Assembly: GCA_946548715.1 (NCBI GenBank)
Contig: CAMNPZ010000005.1
Coordinates: 1-54,728 of the forward strand
DNA length: 54,728 bases
Origin: an uncultured Candidatus Saccharibacteria bacterium
GTDB lineage: Bacteria; Patescibacteriota; Saccharimonadia; Saccharimonadales; Saccharimonadaceae
Direction: 5' to 3'
Shown: one piece after another, positions 16,886-25,519 of the stretch
How positions within the stretch are numbered: the stretch's first letter is position 1
Layout: each line of letters begins with the position of its first letter
Translations under genes and position numbers: made by a program
Notes under the pieces: generated by a model
Told to the model about the DNA's origin: nothing
The model's database searches: none
The model's input: the letters and a program-made list of their open reading frames with translations, nothing else

Positions 16886-18310
16886 CTATTTGGCGACCAA
16901 CCATTCGCGAACGAGTTTACCGTCGCTGAAATAATATAGCCATCTATCATTAGTAATGACGGCTGGGAAATGATCTGAGACGCTGTGTGCCAGTACGCGT
17001 CGATTCAGCCCGTCGAAGTCATAGACAATTAAGCTGCCTTCCGAAACAACATATAACATATCGTTATCAATCCAACCATAATGATCATTTTCTATAACCC
17101 ATTCGTGCATCGATTCGGCCTCAAAGTCCAGCGTAGCTAGTGAGTTTTCCTTGTTTAGGAGCAAAAACTCGCCATTGTGCCCCACCTTAATGTTGTTAGG
17201 GCTAAAAGATAAACCGTACTCAGAAAAGTCCATAGCATAATCTTCTTTCTGATGTACGGTGACGGCATTATCAGTTAAAGTAGCGATATACTCAGATTCA
17301 TAGAATTTGCCAATCACAACTTTAGCCGGCGCCGATAATGTTCCCAGAGTTTTGACATTGCGGTCGCCTAGTCTAAAATATCCCACATAGTAACCAGATG
17401 GATTCTCTTGCGATACCGCGGAACTATCTTGGGCAGAAAAAACGACTTCATTATTGTAATGGTCAAAATCGATAACGTTTTTAACGATAACAGCAGAAAT
17501 AGAGCGCCCAGGTATATCAATTCTATGCAGGTTACGATCGCGTACGGCGAGGAGATTGTTGGAATTATTATCTATGATTTCGATATGTGAAAAATCCGCG
17601 CCAAACTCTTTGGTCAGATTGATGCTTTTATCTACATTATGGATGTCCAGCAAGACCCATTCTATTGAATTAGCATTGCGCGATTTGATTAAGACATGGG
17701 AAGCATCGTAATCCCAGTTCACTTCTAGAATATCACTGTTTAGTGCGGTCATCTTCGCATCCTCATTGCGAGTTGCCGCAGCGAAGAGATTTGAGACATC
17801 GAGCCTGCGGGAAACCGGTTCGTCGGCGTCTAGATTAATGTACGACCACTCTGAAGTATTATTGACTAATAAAACGGCGTTGTGATCGGAAGAAATAAAT
17901 GCGCTAGTGTAATCTTTTACATCCGCGACGGATTCTAGTTGTCGTTGTTCTAGGAATAATCTAGGATAGTGGAGCCGATAAAGCAGCCCTTCAGAAATAT
18001 TGACTGTCTTAGACCAGGAGTCGTATCCGTCCTTAGTGAGCCGAATAGTATGAGAACCACTGGAGAGAATTTTGGACGAATTAGTACGTTCGAGCCATGA
18101 AGTAGTCTGACCATCTATTTCAACACTGGCACCAGTGGGGATAGACGAGATTTGGAGCATACCATTACGTTCTATTTCAAAATTAGAATTAAGCCAATAA
18201 CCAGAAACCAATAGAGCCAATACAATTACCGTTATAATAACGGCAATCACCATAAAGACTTCAGAGATGATAACTTTGATGTTCTGTTTTTTGAAGCTAT
18301 CTGGATCCAT
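16886..18310 (-). CDS. membrane-anchored PEGA-domain protein with C-terminal beta-propeller-like region
   Basis: A 474-residue protein. A membrane helix (about residues 14-38) is followed by a PEGA-type domain: ISSIPTGASVEIDGQ, then GSHTIRLTKDGYDSWSKTV. The rest, about 350 residues, is a series of short beta-strand repeats (for example LLLNKENSLATLDFE, DNDMLYVVSEGSLIVYDFDG) that looks like a degenerate propeller. It probably faces outside and binds surface polymers or proteins; that is inference. TATACT on the minus strand ends 10 nt before the ATG, so the leader is at most a few nt. Confidence 0.75.
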   Translation of the reverse strand: MDPDSFKKQNIKVIISEVFMVIAVIITVIVLALLVSGYWLNSNFEIERNGMLQISSIPTGASVEIDGQTTSWLERTNSSKILSSGSHTIRLTKDGYDSWSKTVNISEGLLYRLHYPRLFLEQRQLESVADVKDYTSAFISSDHNAVLLVNNTSEWSYINLDADEPVSRRLDVSNLFAAATRNEDAKMTALNSDILEVNWDYDASHVLIKSRNANSIEWVLLDIHNVDKSINLTKEFGADFSHIEIIDNNSNNLLAVRDRNLHRIDIPGRSISAVIVKNVIDFDHYNNEVVFSAQDSSAVSQENPSGYYVGYFRLGDRNVKTLGTLSAPAKVVIGKFYESEYIATLTDNAVTVHQKEDYAMDFSEYGLSFSPNNIKVGHNGEFLLLNKENSLATLDFEAESMHEWVIENDHYGWIDNDMLYVVSEGSLIVYDFDGLNRRVLAHSVSDHFPAVITNDRWLYYFSDGKLVREWLVAK

Positions 18311-18403
18311 ATCTATTCATAGTATAACATATTTTCTCAAAAATTAAACTCTTGCATTTTCAAATTAACAATAGTATTATAGATACAGAATAAGAGAGGT
18401 AAT

Positions 18404-19279
18404 ATGCAAAAAAACAATGGAACGGCAAAATCCGCGCAGCGGAAGACACAAAACTCTACGACTCTCAATAGGAGGTATGTTAAGAGACCCACTCAAAGAG
18501 TAGTAACAACTACCGATATTGATAGGAGCGAGAGAATCCAGCATTTTAAAACTGAGCCGGTAGGTGAGAGCATTCCAATTAGGATTAATGAGCAACAAGG
18601 AATCACCAACACAGTCCAGAGACATCCACTTCAGACTACCGCGATTAAGCGGATGCAAGCGTTAAACTCCCAACAATTGGCATTTGAACAGCAGGCTAGC
18701 AAAAGATTATCCGCCAAAGAAATCAAAGAGCAGGCCATCCAGAAAGCCCTACAAAGTGCCACCACGGCAAATCAAGACGCTCAAGAAAAGTCTTCAAGCA
18801 AGCTGCATAAGATGCATTTTGGGTTTGGACGAGTCGCACTAGCCTTAGCTTCGGCGGCGGTTGTTGTTTTTGCAATAGTTTATTTCGTTAATCTAAACAT
18901 GCCGGATGTATCATTACGTGTAGCAGCCATGCAGACTGGTATCAATGCTTCTTATCCAGGCCACGTACCGCGAGGTTACGCGGTCTCTAGCATTACCTCT
19001 GAAAGCAAAAAGATTGTACTAGAATTCTCCAACAGCAGTGAGGGCGCTTCTTTTGAGTTGACCGAGGAAGCTTCATCATGGGATTCCAATGCTCTACTAA
19101 ATAACTACGTCAAATCAGAATTTGGCGACAATTACAAAACCATCAAGGAACAGGGATTGACGATTTATATTAGTGGTAGTCGTGCGGCTTGGGTGAATGG
19201 CGGAGTCGTGTACAAGATTACGGCAGAGAACGGTACTTTGTCTAATAAACAGATTTGCTCCATTGCAACTTCTCTTTAA
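18404..19279 (+). CDS. membrane protein with DUF4367-like extracytoplasmic domain
   Basis: A 291-residue protein. A hydrophilic cytoplasmic part of about 140 residues is rich in Gln and Lys. One membrane helix lies near residues 143-165 (VALALASAAVVVFAIVYFV). The extracellular domain resembles DUF4367: YPGHVPRGYAV, LEFSNSSEGASFEL, TIYISGSRAAWVNGGVVYKI. GAGAGG precedes ATG 18404. Divergent from the PEGA gene with overlapping promoter space, so the two may be expressed together. Function unknown. Confidence 0.72.
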   Translation: MQKNNGTAKSAQRKTQNSTTLNRRYVKRPTQRVVTTTDIDRSERIQHFKTEPVGESIPIRINEQQGITNTVQRHPLQTTAIKRMQALNSQQLAFEQQASKRLSAKEIKEQAIQKALQSATTANQDAQEKSSSKLHKMHFGFGRVALALASAAVVVFAIVYFVNLNMPDVSLRVAAMQTGINASYPGHVPRGYAVSSITSESKKIVLEFSNSSEGASFELTEEASSWDSNALLNNYVKSEFGDNYKTIKEQGLTIYISGSRAAWVNGGVVYKITAENGTLSNKQICSIATSL

Positions 19280-19288
19280 TGAGGTCTT

Positions 19289-19319
19289 AAAAAATCACCC
19301 ATTGACTGGGTGATTTTTT
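19289..19319. terminator. bidirectional terminator between 18404 gene and gltX
   Basis: AAAAAATCACCC/GGGTGATTTTTT, a 12-bp stem with a 7-nt loop and T runs on both strands, serving convergent genes. Confidence 0.9.
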
Positions 19320-20766
19320 ATTGGATTGCACGCGCAACCGCATTGAGGCGTGCTAGGGAAGCGTCACGGCCCAGCACCTCCATAGTAAGATTAAGGGCTG
19401 GACTAAATGGCGCGAAGCTAAGTGCGAGGCGAATTAGGCTAAATAATTCCGCTGGTTTTTTGCCAGTCTCTTGCAATAGCTGATTAAGCGTAGATTGCAA
19501 TGAGTCTGCATTCCACGTAGTCTCCGGTAAGCTCGATAGCTTCGCGATTGAAGTCTTGAGTAGGTTTTCCAACTCGGATTCGGAAAGTTTTTTGAGGAAT
19601 TTATTGTTGAGAAGCATATTCATGTCGAGCTCTGGATCGGCAAAGAAGTAGGCGGTCATTTCGCGTAAATCTGATAAGGTTTTGAGTCGGTCGTAGATAA
19701 TGGAAAGAACTTTTTTACGATATTCTACACTATGTTCATCGGCAACATCTGGCCAAAAGCCTTCTGTGCGTTCAAACAAGGCGTCGACACCCCGTTCGTT
19801 AAAGATTCTACGTATCCATTGACCATTCATCCAAAGAAGCTTTGTCTCATCGTAGCGAGCACCCGATGTTTGAATGCGGTCGAGTGAAAATCGTTCGATG
19901 AGTTCTTCTTTGGTGTAGATTTCTTGTTCCGTACCATCATTCCAACCAAGACACGCTAGGTAGTTCAGCATTGCTTCTGGTAAAACACCATCGTCGCGAT
20001 ATTCGGTGACTGATTTGGCACCATCGCGCTTGCCGAGTTTTTTGTTGCCCTGAGGGGCTAAAATATGCGGAAGCGAGACCAGCTTGGGGCGTGTCAGCCC
20101 TAACGCGTCATAGAGAGCCAGGTAGTTGGGCGTGCTTGAGAGATATTCTACGCCACGCATCACATGTGTGACGCCCATTTCGGCGTCGTCCACAATATGA
20201 GCAAAGTTATAAGTCGGATAGCCGTCTTTTTTGATTAGGATAATATCATCCTGTACTTCTGGTCCGGCATGCATATCGCCCATTACTTCGTCGCGCCACT
20301 GGTAGTTTTGCGGCTCAGCCTTGAAGCGTAAAGGAATACCGGGATGCCATTCTGGCGTATCCGTAGGTCGATAGTTGCGGTAAAGGAAAGGGATTTTCTG
20401 GTCGTTGCATTCCTTACGATATTGCTCAATCTGCTCGGGTGGAGTCGGGTCAGCATAGGCGCGACCGGCTTCGATTAATCGCTTCGCGTAGGCGTGGTAG
20501 ATTTCTTTACGCTCACTCTGGAAATACGGAGCTTGAGGCCCGCCAACTAGGGGACCTTCGTCCCAATCAAGAGTTAACCATCGCAATGTATCCTCGATGA
20601 GCTCAGTGGCACCTTCAACATAGCGCCCCCTGTCGGTATCTTCAATGCGCAGAATGAATTTACCGTGTTGTTGCTTGGCTAGTAAATACGGGTAGATAGC
20701 CGAGCGAACATTGCCAATGTGGATGTATCCAGTAGGGCTCGGCGCGAACCTTGTAACTGTTTCCAT
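19318..20766 (-). CDS. gltX: glutamyl-tRNA synthetase
   Basis: A 482-residue class I synthetase that charges tRNA-Glu. The HIGH motif appears as PSPTGYIHIGN at residues 9-19 and the KMSKS counterpart as KKLGKRDGA near residue 243. The catalytic-domain signature RIEDTDRGR is near residue 40. The C-terminal helical anticodon domain is complete. No zinc-binding Cys cluster is seen. A cognate tRNA-Glu(CTC) lies about 2.6 kb away. Expressed alone from a leaderless promoter and ending at a shared bidirectional terminator. Confidence 0.96.
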   Translation of the reverse strand: METVTRFAPSPTGYIHIGNVRSAIYPYLLAKQQHGKFILRIEDTDRGRYVEGATELIEDTLRWLTLDWDEGPLVGGPQAPYFQSERKEIYHAYAKRLIEAGRAYADPTPPEQIEQYRKECNDQKIPFLYRNYRPTDTPEWHPGIPLRFKAEPQNYQWRDEVMGDMHAGPEVQDDIILIKKDGYPTYNFAHIVDDAEMGVTHVMRGVEYLSSTPNYLALYDALGLTRPKLVSLPHILAPQGNKKLGKRDGAKSVTEYRDDGVLPEAMLNYLACLGWNDGTEQEIYTKEELIERFSLDRIQTSGARYDETKLLWMNGQWIRRIFNERGVDALFERTEGFWPDVADEHSVEYRKKVLSIIYDRLKTLSDLREMTAYFFADPELDMNMLLNNKFLKKLSESELENLLKTSIAKLSSLPETTWNADSLQSTLNQLLQETGKKPAELFSLIRLALSFAPFSPALNLTMEVLGRDASLARLNAVARAIQ

Positions 20767-20784
20767 ACTGATTATTATATCACA
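20764..20784 (-). promoter_or_regulatory. extended -10 promoter giving leaderless gltX mRNA
   Basis: On the minus strand TGA then TATAAT (20779-20774), 7 nt before ATG 20766. Confidence 0.7.
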
Positions 20785-20787
20785 AGA

Positions 20788-21873
20788 TTAGATTAAATCT
20801 TCTTCTTCGTCTTCTTCGTCATCCTCATCACGCTTCGCTAGGATAAAGAATATCATGCCAGCGGTAGCTGTTGCGACTGAAGTAGCAGCCAATCCAAGAG
20901 GGATGGAAGAGCCATTTTCGACGATATTTGATTGAGTGGATATACTGACACCATGTGGTTCCACATAAGAGCCCGTATTGTTGCCAGCGCTGATTTCGGT
21001 CGTATCAGTAGAAGTGGCAGGAGTGCCTGAATTCGTAGCCCTGACAGTACGCACGGTAGTTCCATTGGTTCCGCTAATACCAGTCCCGACAGTGCTAGTG
21101 TTGCCAGTATAGACCGGAACCGTATCACTGGGGTTAGGATCTGTGCCTGGGTTTGCCGGGTTTACTGGAGTGATTGGGTTAGTTTCTGAATCGATGACAC
21201 CAGTCACAACACTAATGACGACCGTATTAAGGTAGGTGCCAGCTGGTTTTTCGGCGTTGACTTTGGTACCGAAATAAACACTTTGTTCACCGCTTTTGGT
21301 GCCGGCGGCGGCAGTGATGATTTTGATTGGGGCAGTAGTGCTATCGGTTAGTGGATAATATGTACTACTCGTATTACCGGCGTCGGTCTCACCATATGTC
21401 TTGCCGTCGAGAGAGGATGACTTCAGAGAATAACCCCAAGTGTTGATAGGGAAGGTGCCACGAGAAGCGCTGTTGCTCATGGTCGGTATGTAATAAGACG
21501 AACCGAGCATGGTATGGGTGAGATTGGTGTTGTTCCTGGAATACATTGAAGCAGTAAAGCCATTGGCAACATTGGTGTTAATCTCTACATCGACAGTATT
21601 GCGCAAAAACTCATTTATATCTCCGGTCGCACCAGATACCGGTGTAGTAACCGCTACAGCAATTGTATCTTTAACATTGACTTGAAATGTAGTATTAGAT
21701 GATGAATCTACTGCAGATGTATTGTCTGCAATGACCGATGCGAGCCCGGATGCGGTTACCCAAGATAGCAGCGTCATTATTGCGATTAAACTGACGTATG
21801 TTTTTTTGTGATATGTTACTTCGAGCATCAAAGCACGGAGGTTTTTTCTTATTTTTCGTTTATTCATTTGCAT
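20788..21873 (-). CDS. surface protein anchored by N- and C-terminal membrane helices
   Basis: A 361-residue exported protein. The N-terminus is basic, followed by a hydrophobic helix (about residues 26-50). The extracellular part has repeated Thr/Ser-rich strands and shares its style (VANGFTASMYSRNN) with the other secreted proteins nearby. A linker rich in Thr, Gly and Asn (about residues 245-310) leads to a C-terminal membrane helix and a very acidic tail (RDEDDEEDEEEDLI). A sortase signal would end in basic residues and contain LPxTG; neither is present. It probably stays membrane-bound. Start ATG 21873 has AAAGG upstream; ATG 21867 is an alternative. Confidence 0.7.
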   Translation of the reverse strand: MQMNKRKIRKNLRALMLEVTYHKKTYVSLIAIMTLLSWVTASGLASVIADNTSAVDSSSNTTFQVNVKDTIAVAVTTPVSGATGDINEFLRNTVDVEINTNVANGFTASMYSRNNTNLTHTMLGSSYYIPTMSNSASRGTFPINTWGYSLKSSSLDGKTYGETDAGNTSSTYYPLTDSTTAPIKIITAAAGTKSGEQSVYFGTKVNAEKPAGTYLNTVVISVVTGVIDSETNPITPVNPANPGTDPNPSDTVPVYTGNTSTVGTGISGTNGTTVRTVRATNSGTPATSTDTTEISAGNNTGSYVEPHGVSISTQSNIVENGSSIPLGLAATSVATATAGMIFFILAKRDEDDEEDEEEDLI

Positions 21874-22031
21874 ATGACCTTTATTGTCTTATAAATATAT
21901 TAGCATAAGAAAAATTCTATGTAAATAGGTTTTTCGAAAAAAATCGAATTCATTTCAGCAATAAGCTAGAAATTGTGGAAAAATCTTATGTTTTTATATA
22001 TAATATATATGAGCTTAATTTGGAGCATATT

Positions 22032-23324
22032 ATGGATAGAAACAATCAACAAATCACAAATAAAGAGCTTGCCACAGCATTTACTGAGACAAGTACAACC
22101 AAGACAGGAGAACCTCTGGACGCACCAAAGGACAAATCTCGGTCCAAAAAGAGCAAACTCAAAAAGTCAATAGACAAGATGGTGCTTTGGTTTAGCATAG
22201 TAGGGGGTCTGGGATTTGTCGGTGGGGTTGCCATGCTCCTATTTGCGTTGTTCACATCATCGGAGATTATCGACTCGATACAATACCCCGATTTGGCTGG
22301 GGGCGCGTCGAGTGAGGCAATATATAGTGATTTGACTGGCGAACCTTTAGCCGACGCGTCACTTAAGACTGCTCCTGCTTATTGTATTCAGACCCCTAAT
22401 GGCACAGATGGCGCCCGCCCACACGCCGGATTGAATCAAGCTGGGGTAATATTTGAAGCGATTGCCGAGGCGGGCATTACGCGTTTTGCGGCAATCTACC
22501 AGAATCCGACTGCGTCGATTATTGGTCCGATTCGGTCTCTGAGGATTTACTATCTACAGTGGGATACACCGTTTGATTGTACAATTGTGCACGCTGGAGG
22601 CTCTGGGGACGCGCTCGCCGCCGTGTCACGAGGATATAAGAACTTAGATGAGAATTATACTTATATGTATCGCGGGACCGTGGGGTCAAGATTATGGAAT
22701 AATTTATTCACCACAGCAGGGAATTTACGGAGATTCAGTGATGATAATGGTTACACAACGTCCGAGATTAAGGGGTTCAAACGGATGACGCCGGAGGAAA
22801 GTAGCCGTTCGCGGATTGATGCTTTGGCGGTTGAGAAACTGGATATAGTAAAACCAGCTTCTGGGAATACCTCCGAGTTGAAGCCGGCTGTCTCTGATAT
22901 TACTCTGAGGCTTGGTGGATGGGGAGATTTTAATGTGAAATATCAATATGACGAGCATAGCAACAAGTATTTCCGAAGTTACGAGTCGGGTGCTGCGCAT
23001 GAGGTGTATGACTGTGCGGAGGGTGATGGCAATGGGCAAAACCCCGAGAGTGGCTGCACTTTGACCCAGATGGCACCATCAGTAGTGGTGGCGATGGTAG
23101 TATCTGAACGACGCGCTGCCGATAACTACCATGAAGATATAGATGTGATTGGTATGGGCGATGTCTATATTTTCCAGAACGGAGTTGCTTTGCGCGGGAC
23201 CTGGAAAAAAGACTCCGCCGAGGCTCAGATCCAATTCCTCGATGCTGATGGAAAGGAAATCGCTTTAGCGCCTGGGCAGACCTTTATTACGGCCGTGCCA
23301 AATTACGGAAGTGTTGACTTTTAA
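22032..23324 (+). CDS. DUF3048 (YerB-like) extracytoplasmic protein
   Basis: A 430-residue protein with a cytoplasmic N-terminus of about 50 residues, one membrane helix (near residues 55-77) and a DUF3048 domain: RPHAGLNQAGVIFEAIAEAG, TRFAAIYQ, IGPIRSLRIYYL and the C-terminal FITAVPNYGSV. YerB-type proteins are extracytoplasmic and of unclear role. The start is ATG 22032 because TATAAT lies at about 21998-22003 and GGAG at 22022-22025; an upstream in-frame GTG at 21975 precedes that promoter. Confidence 0.85.
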   Translation: MDRNNQQITNKELATAFTETSTTKTGEPLDAPKDKSRSKKSKLKKSIDKMVLWFSIVGGLGFVGGVAMLLFALFTSSEIIDSIQYPDLAGGASSEAIYSDLTGEPLADASLKTAPAYCIQTPNGTDGARPHAGLNQAGVIFEAIAEAGITRFAAIYQNPTASIIGPIRSLRIYYLQWDTPFDCTIVHAGGSGDALAAVSRGYKNLDENYTYMYRGTVGSRLWNNLFTTAGNLRRFSDDNGYTTSEIKGFKRMTPEESSRSRIDALAVEKLDIVKPASGNTSELKPAVSDITLRLGGWGDFNVKYQYDEHSNKYFRSYESGAAHEVYDCAEGDGNGQNPESGCTLTQMAPSVVVAMVVSERRAADNYHEDIDVIGMGDVYIFQNGVALRGTWKKDSAEAQIQFLDADGKEIALAPGQTFITAVPNYGSVDF

Positions 23325-23348
23325 ATTGAAGTGCGCTATAATGATGCT

Positions 23349-23376
23349 ACGGACCTAACCCCCCTTAGGTCCGTAT
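23349..23376 (+). repeat. hairpin at the 5' end of the tRNA-Glu precursor
   Basis: ACGGACCTAA-CCCCCC-TTAGGTCCGT is a perfect 10-bp stem between the TATAAT (about 23337-23342) and the tRNA. It would be the first thing transcribed. Confidence 0.7.
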
Positions 23377-23385
23377 CTTGTATAT

Positions 23386-23462
23386 GGTTCCGTCGTCTAG
23401 TGGTCTAGGACGTCTGGTTCTCATCCAGAAAATCGCGGGTTCGACTCCCGCCGGAATCACCA
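23386..23462 (+). tRNA. tRNA-Glu (CTC)
   Basis: 77 nt with encoded CCA. The acceptor stem is GGTTCCG/CGGAATC (one G-U), the anticodon stem TCTGG/CCAGA holds loop TTCTCAT, so the anticodon is CTC, and the T arm is GCGGGTTCGACTCCCGC. Confidence 0.95.
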
Positions 23463-23503
23463 GAAATTAAAAGAAGACTCCAAAGGAGTCTTATTTTAAT
23501 TTC
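23463..23503 (+). terminator. tRNA-Glu terminator
   Basis: GAAATTAAAAGAAGACTCC/GGAGTCTTATTTTAATTTC, a long stem with a 3-nt loop. Confidence 0.8.
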
Positions 23504-23760
23504 TAATGGCTCTGACGGGAGGCGAACGAAGTTCGCTCGTAGTAGGAGCCGAGGAAATATCCGAAACTTGTTTTGGATATTTTGAGGCGACGCCCTACGA
23601 AAAGGATTTGCGAAGCAAATCCTTACTCCCGCCAAGACGAAGCGGGTTCGCTCGCCGAAGGCGAATAGCCGAAGCGGAGCGAAGGCTAACTCCCGCCGAA
23701 GCAAATCCTTACTCCCGCCGGAACCCACTCCCGCCGCGTCCCACCGGCCTAATCATGTCC
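23504..23760. repeat. cluster of small hairpins and repeats of the tRNA-Glu 3' end
   Basis: No gene. ACTCCCGCC occurs four times, two of them within AAATCCTTACTCCCGCC. GCGGGTTCG and ACTCCCGCCGAA match the two halves of the tRNA-Glu T arm but are separated by inserted sequence. GAA-loop hairpins include GCGAAC-GAA-GTTCGC, GGATTTGC-GAA-GCAAATCC and ATATCC...GGATAT. It looks like decayed, repeatedly duplicated tRNA 3' sequence mixed with hairpin units. Confidence 0.6.
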
Positions 23761-23882
23761 CTATATATGTAATAGTCGGAGTAATTACAGAGTCCTCACG
23801 TTCTAAGTTACCTTTTCTGAGATCATGAAAAAAGATTTTTCTCTTATGAGCGCCCGTAACCGCACCAGGTTTCTATACATCC

Positions 23883-25400
23883 CTACTGTTTTGTATACCG
23901 AATCGTGGATTCAGTTGCTTCCTTATGCTGCTCAAAATTCGTAGTGGTTAAGTCATTACAATTAATAACGAGTTTATGAGCGCCAGTAACTTTATACCAG
24001 TCTGGCGTAATCCAATACGGGACTGCTTCTACATAATTACCTGGAACAAGGTATTTCTGGTCGCTAGTATATTCCAAAAAGTCGTTTATTCTGTTCTTTG
24101 CGCCGGTCGCTAATGGATTTATACTTGCAGGAGTATAAGTATTCTCGGTTTTTGTTGTTCGGATAGTAAGAGTATATCTCTTGTGTGTGACCGGATTCTC
24201 TTCAGGTGTGCCATCTTGCCCTACCGCTATGTCGAAACCGATGTTACGATACATAAGATCGTCCGTGTTGTTCATATAATATGCAGCCATGAGCTTCAAA
24301 GTACTGGTATGGAATAGATAATGGAATCTAACATCCAAATAAACGTCTTCCGGTACTTCTTTAATAATATAGATTGTGCCATCCGTAGGCGTAAGATTCG
24401 ATGCGTCCATGGTGTAAGCCATGCCACCTGAAAGATCTGGAAGATAATAATTTGTGCCATCATATACATCGTGACTTTCGGCAAACTCCATAAACTCACT
24501 TCGGCTTCCTTTAAAAATATAATACCCACCATACAGTGTTTCTGGAGTCAGTTTATCATATGAGCCATATTCTGTGCCCATCATATTATAAGTGCCGCTC
24601 TCTGGCAAATCAGTCATGCGAACATAGACTGGGTTTTCATGGCCCGGCTCCGTTGAGAAAGGTCGTCCAGTATAGAAAACCCTGAACGAAGGTGGTTCTG
24701 GGGCGTCATAATTATACGGATGCACCATCGTATACTTAACCTGTCCAGTATAAGTATCGGCAGCTTGGGTGCTGGAAATATAAGTAGCATAGGTGGTTTC
24801 TATCTTGGCGCCTAGGGTGGTGTCCGTAGTAGCTGGGTCTGTGGTGGTTGAATGGTATTCGGCTACTTTGGTGTATACATCCGGAATTGCTTGCCAAGTA
24901 TTAAAGCTACCTACAACGTTCATGTTTTGCGGGTTGTAGACTATGGGGTCACCGGAAACGGGATTATCCACTTTGTTTATTTTCATGGACCAGTTGGAGC
25001 TTGTGTCGCCCGATTCGTAGGGCTTAGTATCAATTGTTTGGTTGGTGTTTTGGCCTACAAGCTTAGTATGGAGGTCTCCTTCGTATAAATCATTGGTGTA
25101 GCCTATAGCGTAAATAGAAAAGCCGTTGCTGTCATTACAGAAAACAGTGAGAGTAGTCTTGCCGATGCCGTTTTCATATTCATTGCCAGCGGCTCCAGAA
25201 TAAGTACCCGGACTCATGGAGGCGTTATGAGAATCGGTACCAACACCGCCCATAGTGCAGGCAACTGGAACAGTAAGACTAACTTCATCTATGACTTCCG
25301 TATCAGCCGAAACATGAGATGACATTAATACTTCGCCAGCAAACAGGACTATAGTAAGTAAGCTAAATATGCTTACAGCAATAATATGATTTGTTTTCAT
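23883..25400 (-). CDS. secreted surface protein sharing the N-terminal domain of the BspA-like proteins
   Basis: A 505-residue secreted protein. A signal peptide (about residues 1-32, ending SSHVSA) is followed by the conserved domain VDEVSLTVPVACTMGGVGTD, VFCNDSNGFSIYAIGYTND, ATYISSTQAADTYTGQVKY. The C-terminal half has no DUF285 repeats; it is Tyr- and Thr-rich and contains TLTIRTTK, and it ends without membrane helix or LPxTG. The two Cys residues in the conserved domain could pair. AAAGGAA precedes the ATG. It follows its paralogue on the same strand, separated by 119 nt. Confidence 0.75.
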   Translation of the reverse strand: MKTNHIIAVSIFSLLTIVLFAGEVLMSSHVSADTEVIDEVSLTVPVACTMGGVGTDSHNASMSPGTYSGAAGNEYENGIGKTTLTVFCNDSNGFSIYAIGYTNDLYEGDLHTKLVGQNTNQTIDTKPYESGDTSSNWSMKINKVDNPVSGDPIVYNPQNMNVVGSFNTWQAIPDVYTKVAEYHSTTTDPATTDTTLGAKIETTYATYISSTQAADTYTGQVKYTMVHPYNYDAPEPPSFRVFYTGRPFSTEPGHENPVYVRMTDLPESGTYNMMGTEYGSYDKLTPETLYGGYYIFKGSRSEFMEFAESHDVYDGTNYYLPDLSGGMAYTMDASNLTPTDGTIYIIKEVPEDVYLDVRFHYLFHTSTLKLMAAYYMNNTDDLMYRNIGFDIAVGQDGTPEENPVTHKRYTLTIRTTKTENTYTPASINPLATGAKNRINDFLEYTSDQKYLVPGNYVEAVPYWITPDWYKVTGAHKLVINCNDLTTTNFEQHKEATESTIRYTKQ

Positions 25401-25519
25401 TGTATAATTGTAGTTCCTTTAAATGGTTATGTATATTGTAACATAGAAAAGCAGAAAGCGCCGCTAAATTTCCTTAATCGTCCTCGTTGCGGTAAATCTA
25501 GATTGACACATGATTATTA

